Notes under the pieces: model-generated | The model's input: the letters and a program-made list of their open reading frames with translations, nothing else | The model's database searches: none | What the model was told of the DNA's origin: nothing | Made by a program: the position numbers and the translations under genes | Assembly: GCA_040905665.1 (NCBI GenBank) | Contig: JBBDRD010000036.1 | Span: 26,703-90,702, forward strand | Reading direction: 5' to 3' | Length of the DNA stretch: 64,000 nucleotides | Source of the DNA: DASVCN01 sp040905665 | Lineage (GTDB): Bacteria > Deinococcota > Deinococci > Deinococcales > Trueperaceae | In this document: positions 24,613-33,589 of the stretch, piece after piece | Layout: each line of letters starts with the position of its first letter | Numbering within the stretch: position 1 is the first letter of the stretch

Positions 24613-25887
24613 TCAACCGAGGTGATCGAGCAGTAAACCGGCCGCTCTATCCGCTCCACGCTCCTCCGCGACTAGCTTGGCGAGCTCCTGCGCTCGCATC
24701 CGAACCTCGGGACGAAGGGCCTGCTCCACCGCCGCTCCCAGTCGCGCTGCGGTCAGCTTAGCGGCCGGTACGGTCGTTCCAACGCCCAATGCCCGCACTC
24801 TCTCGGCCCAGAAGAACTGATCGAAAAACGATGGCACGACTACCTGCGGCACTCCCGCTCGAACGGCGGCGCCGGTGGTGCCTGCGCCGCCGTGATGAAC
24901 GACGGCCGCGGTCTTCTGGAAGAGCCATTCGTGCGGTACATCTGCGACGGTGAAGAGCCTATCCGCGCCTTCCGGCAAGAGATCCAGGCCGGCCCAGCCG
25001 CTAGCCAGGATCACGCGACGGTCGAGAAGCTCGAGCGCTCCCAAGACAACGGAGCGGACTTGGGCCGGGTCGAGCGGCACCTGGCTGCCAAAGCCGACGT
25101 AGACGGGCGGATCACCTCTGGCCAAAAACTCCTGCAGTGCGGTCTCCGGTTCCCAGCGCACCGTTTCGGGAGGGCGCCACCAGCCTGTGACGTTTCGCCC
25201 TGGGGGCCAGTCGGCGGGCGGAGGAGCAACCACCGGGCTGTAGCCGTAGATGTGGACCGCGTTTTGTCCCGGAAGACGCCAAGGCGATTCGAACGCCCCC
25301 AGCGGCGGCAATCCCAACTCGCCTGAGCGCCACTCGTTGACGACCCCCATCCATGGATGCCAAACGAGTCGTTCCGCCAGCGGGTGACTGGCGCGGTTCC
25401 ACCAGGCCTGCAGCAGGGAGGGAAGCATGGGGCGCTGGCCGAACATAACGCTAGGGTTCGCTCGAGTGGTCTCCCACGGCTGGAGGCCCGCGTACGCTAC
25501 TGGGAGGCCCCGTGCCTGGTGCAAGTGCGGACCGGCAAGGGCGCCGTGCGAGTAGATCAGGGCGTCGACCTCGTCGGCCACGGCCACGGAGTCGCTCAGC
25601 ATGGCGCGCATGAGGGGAACGTGCTTCTCTCTAAAGCTGCTAAATTCCCGCGCGAACCTCGGCTTCCCAACCGCCGCCTTCAGTCGAGCCTGCCGTGCCA
25701 TCCAGTCGAGCGGATCACCGGCTAGAGGAGCGAAGTCGACTCCAGCTCCCTCGACCATCGGGCGAAATAGCGGGTGAGCGGCAAGAAGCGGTTTAGCTCC
25801 ACGGTCCGCCAACGCGATAGCAAGGGCGACGAATGGCTGGACGTCCCCCCGGGAACCGAAGGTGAGTATTCCGATACGAAGAGTCAA
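24613..25887 (-). CDS. UGT-like glycosyltransferase (GT1, MGT family)
   Basis: A 424-residue GT-B enzyme like bacterial macrolide/sterol/carotenoid glucosyltransferases. The N-terminus MTLRIGILTFGSRGDVQPFV is the classic acceptor-domain opening. The donor-site signature VHHGGAGTTGAAVRAGVPQV followed by PSFFDQFFWAERV lies near residues 340-375. VYVGFGSQ marks the interdomain strand. The acceptor is probably a lipid or small hydrophobic molecule, since the family transfers hexoses to such substrates. It overlaps the upstream flippase-like gene by four bases, suggesting a joint role in glycolipid handling, which is inference. Confidence 0.88.
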   Translation of the reverse strand: MTLRIGILTFGSRGDVQPFVALAIALADRGAKPLLAAHPLFRPMVEGAGVDFAPLAGDPLDWMARQARLKAAVGKPRFAREFSSFREKHVPLMRAMLSDSVAVADEVDALIYSHGALAGPHLHQARGLPVAYAGLQPWETTRANPSVMFGQRPMLPSLLQAWWNRASHPLAERLVWHPWMGVVNEWRSGELGLPPLGAFESPWRLPGQNAVHIYGYSPVVAPPPADWPPGRNVTGWWRPPETVRWEPETALQEFLARGDPPVYVGFGSQVPLDPAQVRSVVLGALELLDRRVILASGWAGLDLLPEGADRLFTVADVPHEWLFQKTAAVVHHGGAGTTGAAVRAGVPQVVVPSFFDQFFWAERVRALGVGTTVPAAKLTAARLGAAVEQALRPEVRMRAQELAKLVAEERGADRAAGLLLDHLG

Positions 25888-26900
25888 CGGCTCGCCTGTG
25901 ACCCTTCTTCCAGCTTCATCCGCGAAGCGAGACGGACGATTAAGTAGCCGCCCAGCAGCGGCCCGATCAGGAAGATGCTGTAGAAGGTCAGCAGGCGCCA
26001 GGTAAATATCGCAGCGGTGACGACACCGCTACTGCCTTGGCTTACCAGGAACCACGACAGCGCGAGTTCGAGGAACCCGCTTCCACCGGGGGTGGGGAAG
26101 ACTGAAGTGATCACCATGATGACCGTTTGACCCGCAATGGCCACCACCGGATTCATCGTTACGCCCAGTCCGCTCAGGACGAACAGGAGCACGGTGAACA
26201 TGCTGAACCAGGCGAGGGCCGTTACCACCTGCAGCAGGATTCGCTGCGATCGCGGAGCCTTGGTCACCAGCTCGTTAGCAGATAGGAACCTGGCGGCGAA
26301 GCGGAGACCGTGGCGACGGAACCTGAGCAGTGGCCCGAGCAGCACGGCGCGCAGTAGAGGTCCGAGCAGACGGAGCTTGAAAAGAAGCAGATAGGCCAAC
26401 AGGCCGGTAGAGGCGACCGCCCCCACGGCGAGTACCGTCCACAGCGGGGTACGCGGATATAGCCCGACGGCGTAGAGCACGGCAAGCGCCAGCGGAGTCG
26501 CCCAGGCATGGAACACGACATCGGCTGAGATCGTCGCCAGCGCCGCCGCCCAGGCCCTCGTCCGTTCGACGCCTTGGAGATCGAGGCTTATGGCGAGGGC
26601 GGGAGCCCCGCCGCTGCCGCCCGGGGTGACGATCGAACCGAACAGGCCGAGTAAGTGCGACCGCAGCGCGTGGCGGTGACGAACCGTGTGGCCCAGGAGC
26701 CGGCAGATCAGTTGGAGGCGAATCGCCGACAGGGCAAACGAAGCGTAGAGTGCAGCTACCGCGAGGAGCACGTGAAGCGGGTCGAGGTCGCGGATGCTCA
26801 GGAAGGAGTCGATCCCACCAACTCGCCAGCCGACGAATATCAGGCTGGCGGCCGAGAGTAGCAGCGATAGCGCGAGAGCTGGGAGGACCGTTCTTTTCAC
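25884..26900 (-). CDS. Lysylphosphatidylglycerol synthase TM / UPF0104 membrane protein
   Basis: A membrane protein of about 338 residues with roughly eight hydrophobic helices, matching the flippase-like domain of LPG synthase (AglD/UPF0104 family). Diagnostic stretches are LLGLFGSIVTPGGSGGAPAL near the first third and VFPTPGGSGFLELALSWFL near the end, both with the conserved TPGG. It lacks the soluble aminoacyltransferase domain, so it does not make lysyl-PG. These stand-alone proteins are thought to move lipids or glycolipids across the membrane. I favour the GTG at 26900 as start, since the longer frame adds a Pro/Arg-rich leader unlike the family. It is divergent from the GT2 gene at 26988. 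Confidence 0.8.
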   Translation of the reverse strand: MKRTVLPALALSLLLSAASLIFVGWRVGGIDSFLSIRDLDPLHVLLAVAALYASFALSAIRLQLICRLLGHTVRHRHALRSHLLGLFGSIVTPGGSGGAPALAISLDLQGVERTRAWAAALATISADVVFHAWATPLALAVLYAVGLYPRTPLWTVLAVGAVASTGLLAYLLLFKLRLLGPLLRAVLLGPLLRFRRHGLRFAARFLSANELVTKAPRSQRILLQVVTALAWFSMFTVLLFVLSGLGVTMNPVVAIAGQTVIMVITSVFPTPGGSGFLELALSWFLVSQGSSGVVTAAIFTWRLLTFYSIFLIGPLLGGYLIVRLASRMKLEEGSQASR

Positions 26901-26987
26901 GTGGCTCAATCGGGGTGCGGGAGGTTGCCGAAGACAGCATACTCTCGGCCCTCGAACGAGTGGAAGCCGGGGTACTGGTCGGATAGG

Positions 26988-27965
26988 ATGCGAACCGTGA
27001 GTGCCGGGCCGGATTTCTCCATCATCATCCCCACGCACCGTCGTCGCGAGCTCCTGCTGGGCCTGCTCGCGCGCCTCCGCCTGCTTTCAGGCCCGACCCA
27101 CGAAGTGATCGTCATCGACGATGCGTCGAGCGACGGTACCGCAGAAGCGCTGCGGAAGGATTTCCCGGAAGTCAAGGTAATGCGCAACAGTGAGCCTCTC
27201 GGCTTCGATGCGCTGCCCGAGGCCGTAGCCCTTGCTCGTGGACGGTTCATCATCCAGCTCGACGATGACGCCTATCCCGCGGGAGACGCCCTCAAAAAGG
27301 TGCTCGAGCACTTCGAGCGTCGTGGTCCAACTGTTGGCGTCGTGGCTATGCCTTTCGTCGAGGCAAAGAGCGGCCGTCTGGGTTACTCACCCTATTTTCC
27401 CGCCCTACGGAACGGGGCAACCTACGGGCCGGCTCGCGGTTTCGCTGCAGGGGCCGTGGCGGTGCGCCGCGAGGCGGCACTCGAGATTCCACTGAGCCCG
27501 CCGGGATACTTCATGTACGAGACCGAGGTGCCCGCCACAATCGAGTTCTTGCGTAATGGGTGGGAAGTCGACTTCCTGCCCGATGCCCGAGTGTTCCATA
27601 TTTGGGAGGCTCGCGGTCGACAGGTGGGAGCGCGATCGGCGTACCTGGGGTTGCGGAACGACATAGTGACAATCAAACGCTACTTTCAGGGGTGGCGCCG
27701 GGCGGAGATGTTGATGGGGCGCTACATTACGGGATTCCTTCACCTTTTGGCGGCAGGGAGGCCGGGCCTCATGGTGCGAGCAGGCCGAGAGGCGCGAGAA
27801 ATGCTGTCATCTTTGCCGGAAGATGGTGAGTCGGTTCCTAAAGAGGTCCTGGACAGGGTCTATCCCAGCTTCGACGGGCTCACTCTGATGACCATCTTTG
27901 GCGAGACCAACCGGCGACGCCTCGCCTGGTTCCTGGGTCGATTGCCTATCGATCAGGTGGCGTGA
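26988..27965 (+). CDS. GT2 family glycosyltransferase
   Basis: A 325-residue GT-A enzyme. Key signatures are FSIIIPTHRRRELLLGLLAR, VIVIDDASSDGTAEAL, the DxD donor site FIIQLDDDAYP and the later GYFMYETEVPA acidic site. The C-terminal part is similar to rhamnosyl/galactosyl transferases that extend polysaccharide chains. I chose the ATG at 26988 (MRTVSAG) because the preceding in-frame residues from 26901 overlap the divergent gene and are not protein-like. AGG lies just upstream. Donor unknown. It stands alone on the plus strand between minus-strand operons. Confidence 0.85.
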   Translation: MRTVSAGPDFSIIIPTHRRRELLLGLLARLRLLSGPTHEVIVIDDASSDGTAEALRKDFPEVKVMRNSEPLGFDALPEAVALARGRFIIQLDDDAYPAGDALKKVLEHFERRGPTVGVVAMPFVEAKSGRLGYSPYFPALRNGATYGPARGFAAGAVAVRREAALEIPLSPPGYFMYETEVPATIEFLRNGWEVDFLPDARVFHIWEARGRQVGARSAYLGLRNDIVTIKRYFQGWRRAEMLMGRYITGFLHLLAAGRPGLMVRAGREAREMLSSLPEDGESVPKEVLDRVYPSFDGLTLMTIFGETNRRRLAWFLGRLPIDQVA

Positions 27966-28039
27966 TCTCATGAGCGGTTCGTTCGGTTAGAGGTGCAGGG
28001 GCCCGCCGAAAGCCACTGACGCCCCGTCGCAACGCCGAG

Positions 28040-29095
28040 CTAGTCCAGTACGAGCTCTGCCAGCCGATCGTCCTCGAGCAGCTTCTTGAGCTCCTGTACC
28101 CGATCCTTACGCACCAGCAACACCGTGTTGCCGCGCTTGACTATCACCAAATCCTCGACGCCCAGGGTGACGATCACGTCGTCGGGCCCCTCGGTATAAA
28201 CGATGTTGCCGTACGCCTCGTGGCCCACGTGAAGGCCAACGACGGTATTCGAGCCGTCGTGCCCGCGTTCCAGCAGACGCTCGAGCGCCACCCAATCGCC
28301 GATGTCGTCCCAATCGAACTCGCCGCACACAACGTAGGCCCGTTCGGTGTGCTCCATTACCGCGTAGTCGATGCTGATCTTGGGGAGTCGCGGAAATTCC
28401 TCTGCTACGCGACCCGACTCGAACGCCTGGCGGAGCGGCTTCATCAGCACCGGCGCGTGAGCGTCTAGTTCAGCCAGAATCACCTCACTGGACCACACGA
28501 ACATGCCGGCATTCCAGAGGTATGAACCGCTGTCGAGGTAGTGCCGGGCGCGCTCCAGGTTCGGCTTCTCCTCGAAACGGGACACCTTGAAGCCTCCAGC
28601 TACCGGAGAACCCTGCTCGATATAGCCGTATCCGGTCGACGGTTTAGTAGGAGGGATGCCGACCGTCACCAGGCCAGAGGTCTCCTGCGCCAGTTCGATG
28701 GCATTGCGGAGTGAGTGATGGAAGCCATTGCTGTCGGTGATTCGGTGGTCGGAGGAGAAGAAACCTGTTATGGCCGATCCGAAGCGCTTCTGCACTTCCA
28801 GCGAGGCGAGCGCCACAGCCGGCGCCGAGTCGCGGCCCACCGGCTCGATGATTAGGTTGTTCATCGGCAGGTCAGGCAGCTGCTCACGTACCAGCGATAC
28901 GTAACGCTCGCCGGTTGCCACCATGACGCGGGAAGGGTCGCCGGCCAGCGGCAATACCCGGTCGTAGGTAGCCTGTATAAGCGTACGTCCGTCGCGTCCC
29001 AGGTCCAGAAACTGCTTGGGACGGGCCTCGGTGGAGAGCGGCCAGAACCTTTGGCCACGGCCCCCAGCCATGATAACGGCTACGAAATTGCTCAA
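28040..29095 (-). CDS. manC: Mannose-1-phosphate guanylyltransferase
   Basis: A 351-residue nucleotidyltransferase that makes GDP-mannose from GTP and mannose-1-phosphate. The N-terminal pyrophosphorylase signature is VIMAGGRGQRFWPLSTEARP with KQFLDL following. FSSDHRI (metal/nucleotide site) and FEEKPNLERA are also typical. It has only the transferase domain plus a short helix, and lacks the C-terminal isomerase of bifunctional ManC/AlgA, as in Thermotoga/Thermus-type enzymes. The start is TTG 29095 with AGGAGA five bases upstream. It should supply GDP-mannose or derivatives for the neighbouring glycosyltransferases. Confidence 0.93.
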   Translation of the reverse strand: MSNFVAVIMAGGRGQRFWPLSTEARPKQFLDLGRDGRTLIQATYDRVLPLAGDPSRVMVATGERYVSLVREQLPDLPMNNLIIEPVGRDSAPAVALASLEVQKRFGSAITGFFSSDHRITDSNGFHHSLRNAIELAQETSGLVTVGIPPTKPSTGYGYIEQGSPVAGGFKVSRFEEKPNLERARHYLDSGSYLWNAGMFVWSSEVILAELDAHAPVLMKPLRQAFESGRVAEEFPRLPKISIDYAVMEHTERAYVVCGEFDWDDIGDWVALERLLERGHDGSNTVVGLHVGHEAYGNIVYTEGPDDVIVTLGVEDLVIVKRGNTVLLVRKDRVQELKKLLEDDRLAELVLD

Positions 29096-29117
29096 CGGAT
29101 CTCCTCTGGTGACAATG

Positions 29118-29168
29118 CTAACCCACTACGGTTGCAAACCCACTGCGGTTGCTAACCCCTTACGGTTC
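29118..29168. repeat. Three tandem 17-bp repeats upstream of manC
   Basis: CTAACCCACTACGGTTG (29118-29134) is repeated with few changes at 29135-29151 and 29152-29168. The array lies 23 bases upstream of the manC start, so copy number could affect leader spacing or expression. Confidence 0.75.
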
Positions 29169-29256
29169 GGTGAGGACTGCATACGGGTCAGTTACCGAAC
29201 TGGTGTTGGCGCGCAAAATGTGGCGGTTCGTTACCTGTCGTCCCGAGTACACTCGA

Positions 29257-30102
29257 TCAGTGCCCGAAGCGGCGTTCACGCGCCTGAAAGCTGCGCATCG
29301 CCCGCAGGAAGTCGATCTTGCGGAACTCCGGCCAGTAGGCGTCGCAGAAGTAGAACTCGCTGTAAGCGGTCTGCCATAGGAGGAAGCCGGACATGCGGAC
29401 CTCGCCACTGGTGCGAATCACGAAGTCGGGATCGGGCATGCCGGCGGTGTAGAGGTGGCGGCCAATCTCCTGGGCGTCGACTGTTCGCACAAGCTCATCG
29501 AGGTCACAGCCGTCGTGGAGCTTCGCCTTGAGGAGCTTGCGTACGGCAGTGACGATCTCTTCGCGGCCCCCGTACCCGAGGGCGACATTCAGGTAGATGT
29601 CGTCGTAAGCCTCGGTGGACTTCTCGACCTGCCGTAGCGCCTCACGAACTTCCTCCGGGAAGTCCTGAATTTCGCCGATGATGCGCACGCGCACCCGATT
29701 CTTGTGTACCCGCGGGTCATCGATCAGGGCCTTGGCTTGGCTCGCGAACAGGCTGTGGAGATGACTCACCTCGTCGGGCGCCCGTCCACGGTTATCGGTC
29801 GAGAAGCCCCATAACGTTACGTGGCCGATTCCCAGCTCCAGGCACCAATCGAGAACTTCGCGGGCTTTGCCGGCCCCGTAGTCGTGCCCAGCCTTGAGGT
29901 CGAGACCAACTGTCTTCGCGAATCGCCGGTTGCCGTCCATGATTATGCCGATGTGCTTGGGAAGCGCGCCGCCGCGCCGCACTGCTTGCATGAGCCGACG
30001 TTCGTAGAGCCAGTAGACGGGCTGCGAAACTCGCCGGACGGCTGATACCATCTGCGCCGGTCGGGAAGGACGACGATTTACTGCGGTTTGCCCGCTACTC
30101 AC
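29257..30102 (-). CDS. uppS: Isoprenyl transferase (undecaprenyl diphosphate synthase family)
   Basis: A cis-prenyltransferase of up to 281 residues that extends FPP/GGPP with isopentenyl units to make polyprenyl diphosphate, the precursor of the lipid carrier. HIGIIMDGNRRFAK holds the catalytic Asp, GHDYGAGKA and LWGFSTDNRGR follow, and RTSGEVRMSGFLLWQTAYSEFYF is the C-terminal signature. Two departures from consensus are FSTDN in place of FSTEN and RTSGEVRMSG in place of RTSGExRlSN, which may reflect a different chain length. The N-terminus is ~30 residues longer than usual; ATG 30051 is an alternative start to GTG 30102. Its place beside polysaccharide genes fits a carrier-lipid role. Confidence 0.88.
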   Translation of the reverse strand: MSSGQTAVNRRPSRPAQMVSAVRRVSQPVYWLYERRLMQAVRRGGALPKHIGIIMDGNRRFAKTVGLDLKAGHDYGAGKAREVLDWCLELGIGHVTLWGFSTDNRGRAPDEVSHLHSLFASQAKALIDDPRVHKNRVRVRIIGEIQDFPEEVREALRQVEKSTEAYDDIYLNVALGYGGREEIVTAVRKLLKAKLHDGCDLDELVRTVDAQEIGRHLYTAGMPDPDFVIRTSGEVRMSGFLLWQTAYSEFYFCDAYWPEFRKIDFLRAMRSFQARERRFGH

Positions 30103-30198
30103 GGGCGTTAGTGTACCGCACGGGCTCTCGCGGTCACCGCTAAAGCGGTCCTGCTGATCCGTCGACCGGATCGAGCAGTTCGAGAACCTGGTTGCCGG

Positions 30199-33100
30199 TC
30201 AGTAGGCGCCTCGGCGGCGAAGGACCACGCCCACCGTCCGCACGAGAATCACGAGATCCAACCAAACCGACCAGTTTCGAACGTAGAAGCTATCCAGCTC
30301 CACCCGGCGCACGTACTCCGTTTCGCTCCGCCCGCTCACCTGCCAGTAGCCGGTTATGCCGGGTCGCACCATGGTGTACAACTCGAACGTTTCCTCGTAT
30401 TTCGGGACTTCGGCATCGACAATGGGACGGGGACCCACCAGGCTCATCTCGCCTGTGAGGACGTTCAGCAGTTGTGGCAGTTCGTCGAGGCTCGTCGCGC
30501 GAAGGAAGCGTCCGACTCGTGTAATTCGCGGATCGTTCTGGAGCTTCTGATTCGCGTTCCACTCGGCCTGAAGCGCCGGTTGATCACGCAGCTGCTGAGC
30601 CAGGAACCCCTCGGCATCACGCACCATCGTGCGGAACTTCCACGTCCTGAAGTGCTTGCCGTCGCGGCCGATGCGCCTTTGAAAGAAGAAAGCCGGTCCG
30701 GGAGAGTCCAACTTGATCGCCGTAGCGATCAGTCCGATGACGGGGGCGATCAGCAGCCCGCCTACGAGGACGGCGATCAGATCGATGACACGCTTGAGGG
30801 CACGATTGAGGGGAATCGCCAGCTCGTTGCGTACCTCGAGGGCGAGCAGTTCGTCCAGGGAACCGGCCTGCACGCCAAGCACGGGGAGGCCCGGAAGGTT
30901 GGGAACGAACTGGATCTTTTGGAATGCCTTGTCCCGTCCCCTAAGCGCTCGAAGCAGCTCTCCCGGAGGTGCACTCGAAATGGCCACGATTGCATGGTTG
31001 ACGCCGTGCTTGCTGCTCCATGGAACGGCCGCCGCAATCGAACGACTGACGAAGACCTCCTCCTTACGATCCTGTAGCTCCAAATCATTGCTGAATAGCG
31101 CGACCGGTTGCAGCCCGTCGAGTCGGGAGCGCTTGAGGGCAGCGACGATTCGCCTTGCGGTCTTACCCTCTCCGATGACCACCACCGGCCGTCCCCACAA
31201 GCCGAACGAGAGGAGCAAACGCTTGCAGAGGGCGCGCCCGATCGGTCCGAGTATGACCGTGAAGAGGACCGTCCAAAGAAGGAGATCGGGCGGTAGCGCG
31301 AAGGTCGGCGACATGAAGACCGAGCCCACGGCCAGTAGCAGCCCGGCGAAGAGCGCGGCGTGAACCTGCTTTCGCAGCTCCAGCGGTGGGGTTAGCCCGT
31401 ATCCGGGATAGAGGCCCTCACGCCAGGCCGCGGCAGGCCACAGGAGCACCGCATAAACAGCGGTATCGGGAAGGCTCCGGACCAACGAAAGCCAAGTGGC
31501 CGCGTCAGCTGTCCGCGCCCCTAACCACGCGGCCGCGGCCACTCCCAGCACCACGGCTACCAGATCCGCTCCCGCCAAGGCCAGGCGCACCGTTGCTTGC
31601 CGGGCTGCCTGCTGCCCTGCTCCGTCGGCCGCCCTGCCGCCAGTCGCACGCCACCCGGCGACCGCGGCCAAGGGGTACATCACGCCAGCGTGGAAGAGTG
31701 AGTAGTCGAAGAGGTTGGCGATGCCGACAGCAAGCAAGCCGGCTAGGAATGCGATGTCGCGGGTAGCCACGGCCCGTCGCGCGAGAGCTACCACCAGCAG
31801 GATAAGACCTGCCAATCCGACGATTCCACGCTCGAAGAGCACCTGCAACGGCAGGCTATGGGTGTGGTTCGGAACTGCGTAATAGCGCCCGAGGTTGCCA
31901 CCGTTATTCAAGTAGTAGGAGGGAAAGGGTTCGGTGCCCCTGCCCAAGAGTGGGCGTTCCAGGAACGCCTGTACCGCCGAGCGCCAGTACGGCAGGCGGG
32001 CGGCGGTGAGGTCGAGACCCTGCGTCGCCGAGCCGGGCACGTACGGGCCCACCGAAGGAGAGGCCTCGAGCTGGAAGCCGGCGAAGTTGGCCCAGCCACC
32101 GATCCCCGTCCCCTGGTCGGGCGTGAGGCCCAGCCACCAGGGCAGCGACTCTGGGCCGTCGTATCGGAAAGTAACCCAGGTACGCCGCCAGCCGCTTCCC
32201 GCGTCCTCGACTCCCGACGAAAGGACGGTCCCCAGGCCGGTTGCCGAGGCGCTCCAAACGCTCCCGTCGAGTACCGCAGAGATTACCATTCCCCCTTCCG
32301 TAGCATCGCCCCAGCCCTGAATTCCGGGTCGCGCTCCGGGCGTCGTGGCGCCGATCCAGGCGCTTAACGTATATGTCTCGCCTGGCTGCAACGGGACCAC
32401 CTGCTGCAGTCGCCGCCAACCTTCGGGCTCGGTCTTGGTGACCCGGTAACCAGTCAACTCGGCGCCCTGCACGGTAGCAGGAGCAGGCTCCAGCTCGACC
32501 CCCTGCGCGAACCACCAGTCGCCATTGGGAAGCTCGGTGCCATGCAGTAGGTTCGTGCTGCTGCTCGTGGGAGTGAGGTCGAGCAGGAAGCCCAAGCGGG
32601 CGAAACCGTAGTCCGTACCGACACCAACCGTGAAGAGCAGCATGGACGCGAGCACTCCGATTTCTACCGCGCGTCCGCGAATGGTGCGAAGCGGCTCGAA
32701 CAGCTGAAGGATCACCACAACCAAAAGCCAGGCAAGGGCCGCTTCGCGGCTACCCGACAGGAGTATGCCTCCGGCCGACAGGAGGAGCGCCGTCACCCGA
32801 AGGGCGCCCTTGGGGACGACCGCGGCTATCAGCACGCCCAGGGTGAGCGCCGTGTGTCCGAACAACCCGGGTGAGCCCTGCCACACCAAAGCCTGGGACA
32901 GTCGGGCCTGGGTCTGCACGACTTCGATCTGCGTGAAAGCGGCCGTCGCAACCAGGGCAGCCAGCCCGGCCAGGAGGCCCACCCCGAGAAGAAACGGGTC
33001 AAGCCGTGATGCCGAGGTCGTTCGCAAGGAAGAGAACGCCCTGTAGAGTAACCACGCACCGATGAGCTGAGCAGCGTCACGCAAGGCGGGAGTCACATCA

Positions 33101-33306
33101 CCCGCCAGAGCCAGCGGCAGTGCTAGCAGGAGCGTGGCGCCGAGCCATAGGAGGTCGCTGCGCCGGAGCGAACGGCGGTCTGTAAAGAAAACAAGGAGCG
33201 CCAGGAAGGGCGTGAAGCTTGGCAGGAAGGAGAAGCCGAAGCCGAGGAGGAGGGAGGCGGTGTTGGTCATCAGTGGTAGCGAGCGCGTTGGAGAGAGTGC
33301 TCTCAT
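30199..33306 (-). CDS. O-antigen-ligase-like / WbaP-like initiating glycosyltransferase fusion
   Basis: A 1035-residue membrane protein that joins two normally separate machines. Residues ~15-245 and 425-555 are an O-antigen ligase/polymerase-like polytopic domain (LLSGSREAALAWLL; GRGTEPFPSYYLNN; NHTHSLPLQVLFERGIVGLA). Between them, ~250-425 is a beta-rich extracytoplasmic module (GWRRLQQVVPLQPGETYTLS, GSGWRRTWVTFRYDG) resembling a carbohydrate-binding domain. From ~575 a WbaP/WcaJ-type initiating transferase begins: membrane helices to ~690, a CoA-binding-like domain (~705-815), and the sugar-transferase core (FFFQRRIGRDGKHFRTWKFR, SLDELPQLLNVLTGEMSLVG, with Asp941-Glu942), ending GITGYWQVSGRSE. 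It would link first-sugar transfer to polyprenyl phosphate with later polymer handling. Start uncertain (ATG 33306 or 33270). Confidence 0.88.
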   Translation of the reverse strand: MRALSPTRSLPLMTNTASLLLGFGFSFLPSFTPFLALLVFFTDRRSLRRSDLLWLGATLLLALPLALAGDVTPALRDAAQLIGAWLLYRAFSSLRTTSASRLDPFLLGVGLLAGLAALVATAAFTQIEVVQTQARLSQALVWQGSPGLFGHTALTLGVLIAAVVPKGALRVTALLLSAGGILLSGSREAALAWLLVVVILQLFEPLRTIRGRAVEIGVLASMLLFTVGVGTDYGFARLGFLLDLTPTSSSTNLLHGTELPNGDWWFAQGVELEPAPATVQGAELTGYRVTKTEPEGWRRLQQVVPLQPGETYTLSAWIGATTPGARPGIQGWGDATEGGMVISAVLDGSVWSASATGLGTVLSSGVEDAGSGWRRTWVTFRYDGPESLPWWLGLTPDQGTGIGGWANFAGFQLEASPSVGPYVPGSATQGLDLTAARLPYWRSAVQAFLERPLLGRGTEPFPSYYLNNGGNLGRYYAVPNHTHSLPLQVLFERGIVGLAGLILLVVALARRAVATRDIAFLAGLLAVGIANLFDYSLFHAGVMYPLAAVAGWRATGGRAADGAGQQAARQATVRLALAGADLVAVVLGVAAAAWLGARTADAATWLSLVRSLPDTAVYAVLLWPAAAWREGLYPGYGLTPPLELRKQVHAALFAGLLLAVGSVFMSPTFALPPDLLLWTVLFTVILGPIGRALCKRLLLSFGLWGRPVVVIGEGKTARRIVAALKRSRLDGLQPVALFSNDLELQDRKEEVFVSRSIAAAVPWSSKHGVNHAIVAISSAPPGELLRALRGRDKAFQKIQFVPNLPGLPVLGVQAGSLDELLALEVRNELAIPLNRALKRVIDLIAVLVGGLLIAPVIGLIATAIKLDSPGPAFFFQRRIGRDGKHFRTWKFRTMVRDAEGFLAQQLRDQPALQAEWNANQKLQNDPRITRVGRFLRATSLDELPQLLNVLTGEMSLVGPRPIVDAEVPKYEETFELYTMVRPGITGYWQVSGRSETEYVRRVELDSFYVRNWSVWLDLVILVRTVGVVLRRRGAY

Positions 33307-33589
33307 GCTAAGTCGATTCGGCCAGTTGATAAGGCATGAAAGTTTACCTCGACTCTAACTCCACTCTCTCGTGAGCATAGTCGAAATGAAGGCGACATCG
33401 CGGAGAATCTCGCAAATTTGGGCGCATCGCGGCGGCTGCTCTGCCTAGAACGTGCCGTAGCGCCTGGAGCAGTACGCATTGCCGCCTCCATAGTCTGGTG
33501 AACTATGGAGGCTGTGATCTTCCGACTCAGGGTAAAGTGCTATAGCAGTCCAAGGCTGGCTTCCATAAACAAGGCACGAGTACCCCTTC

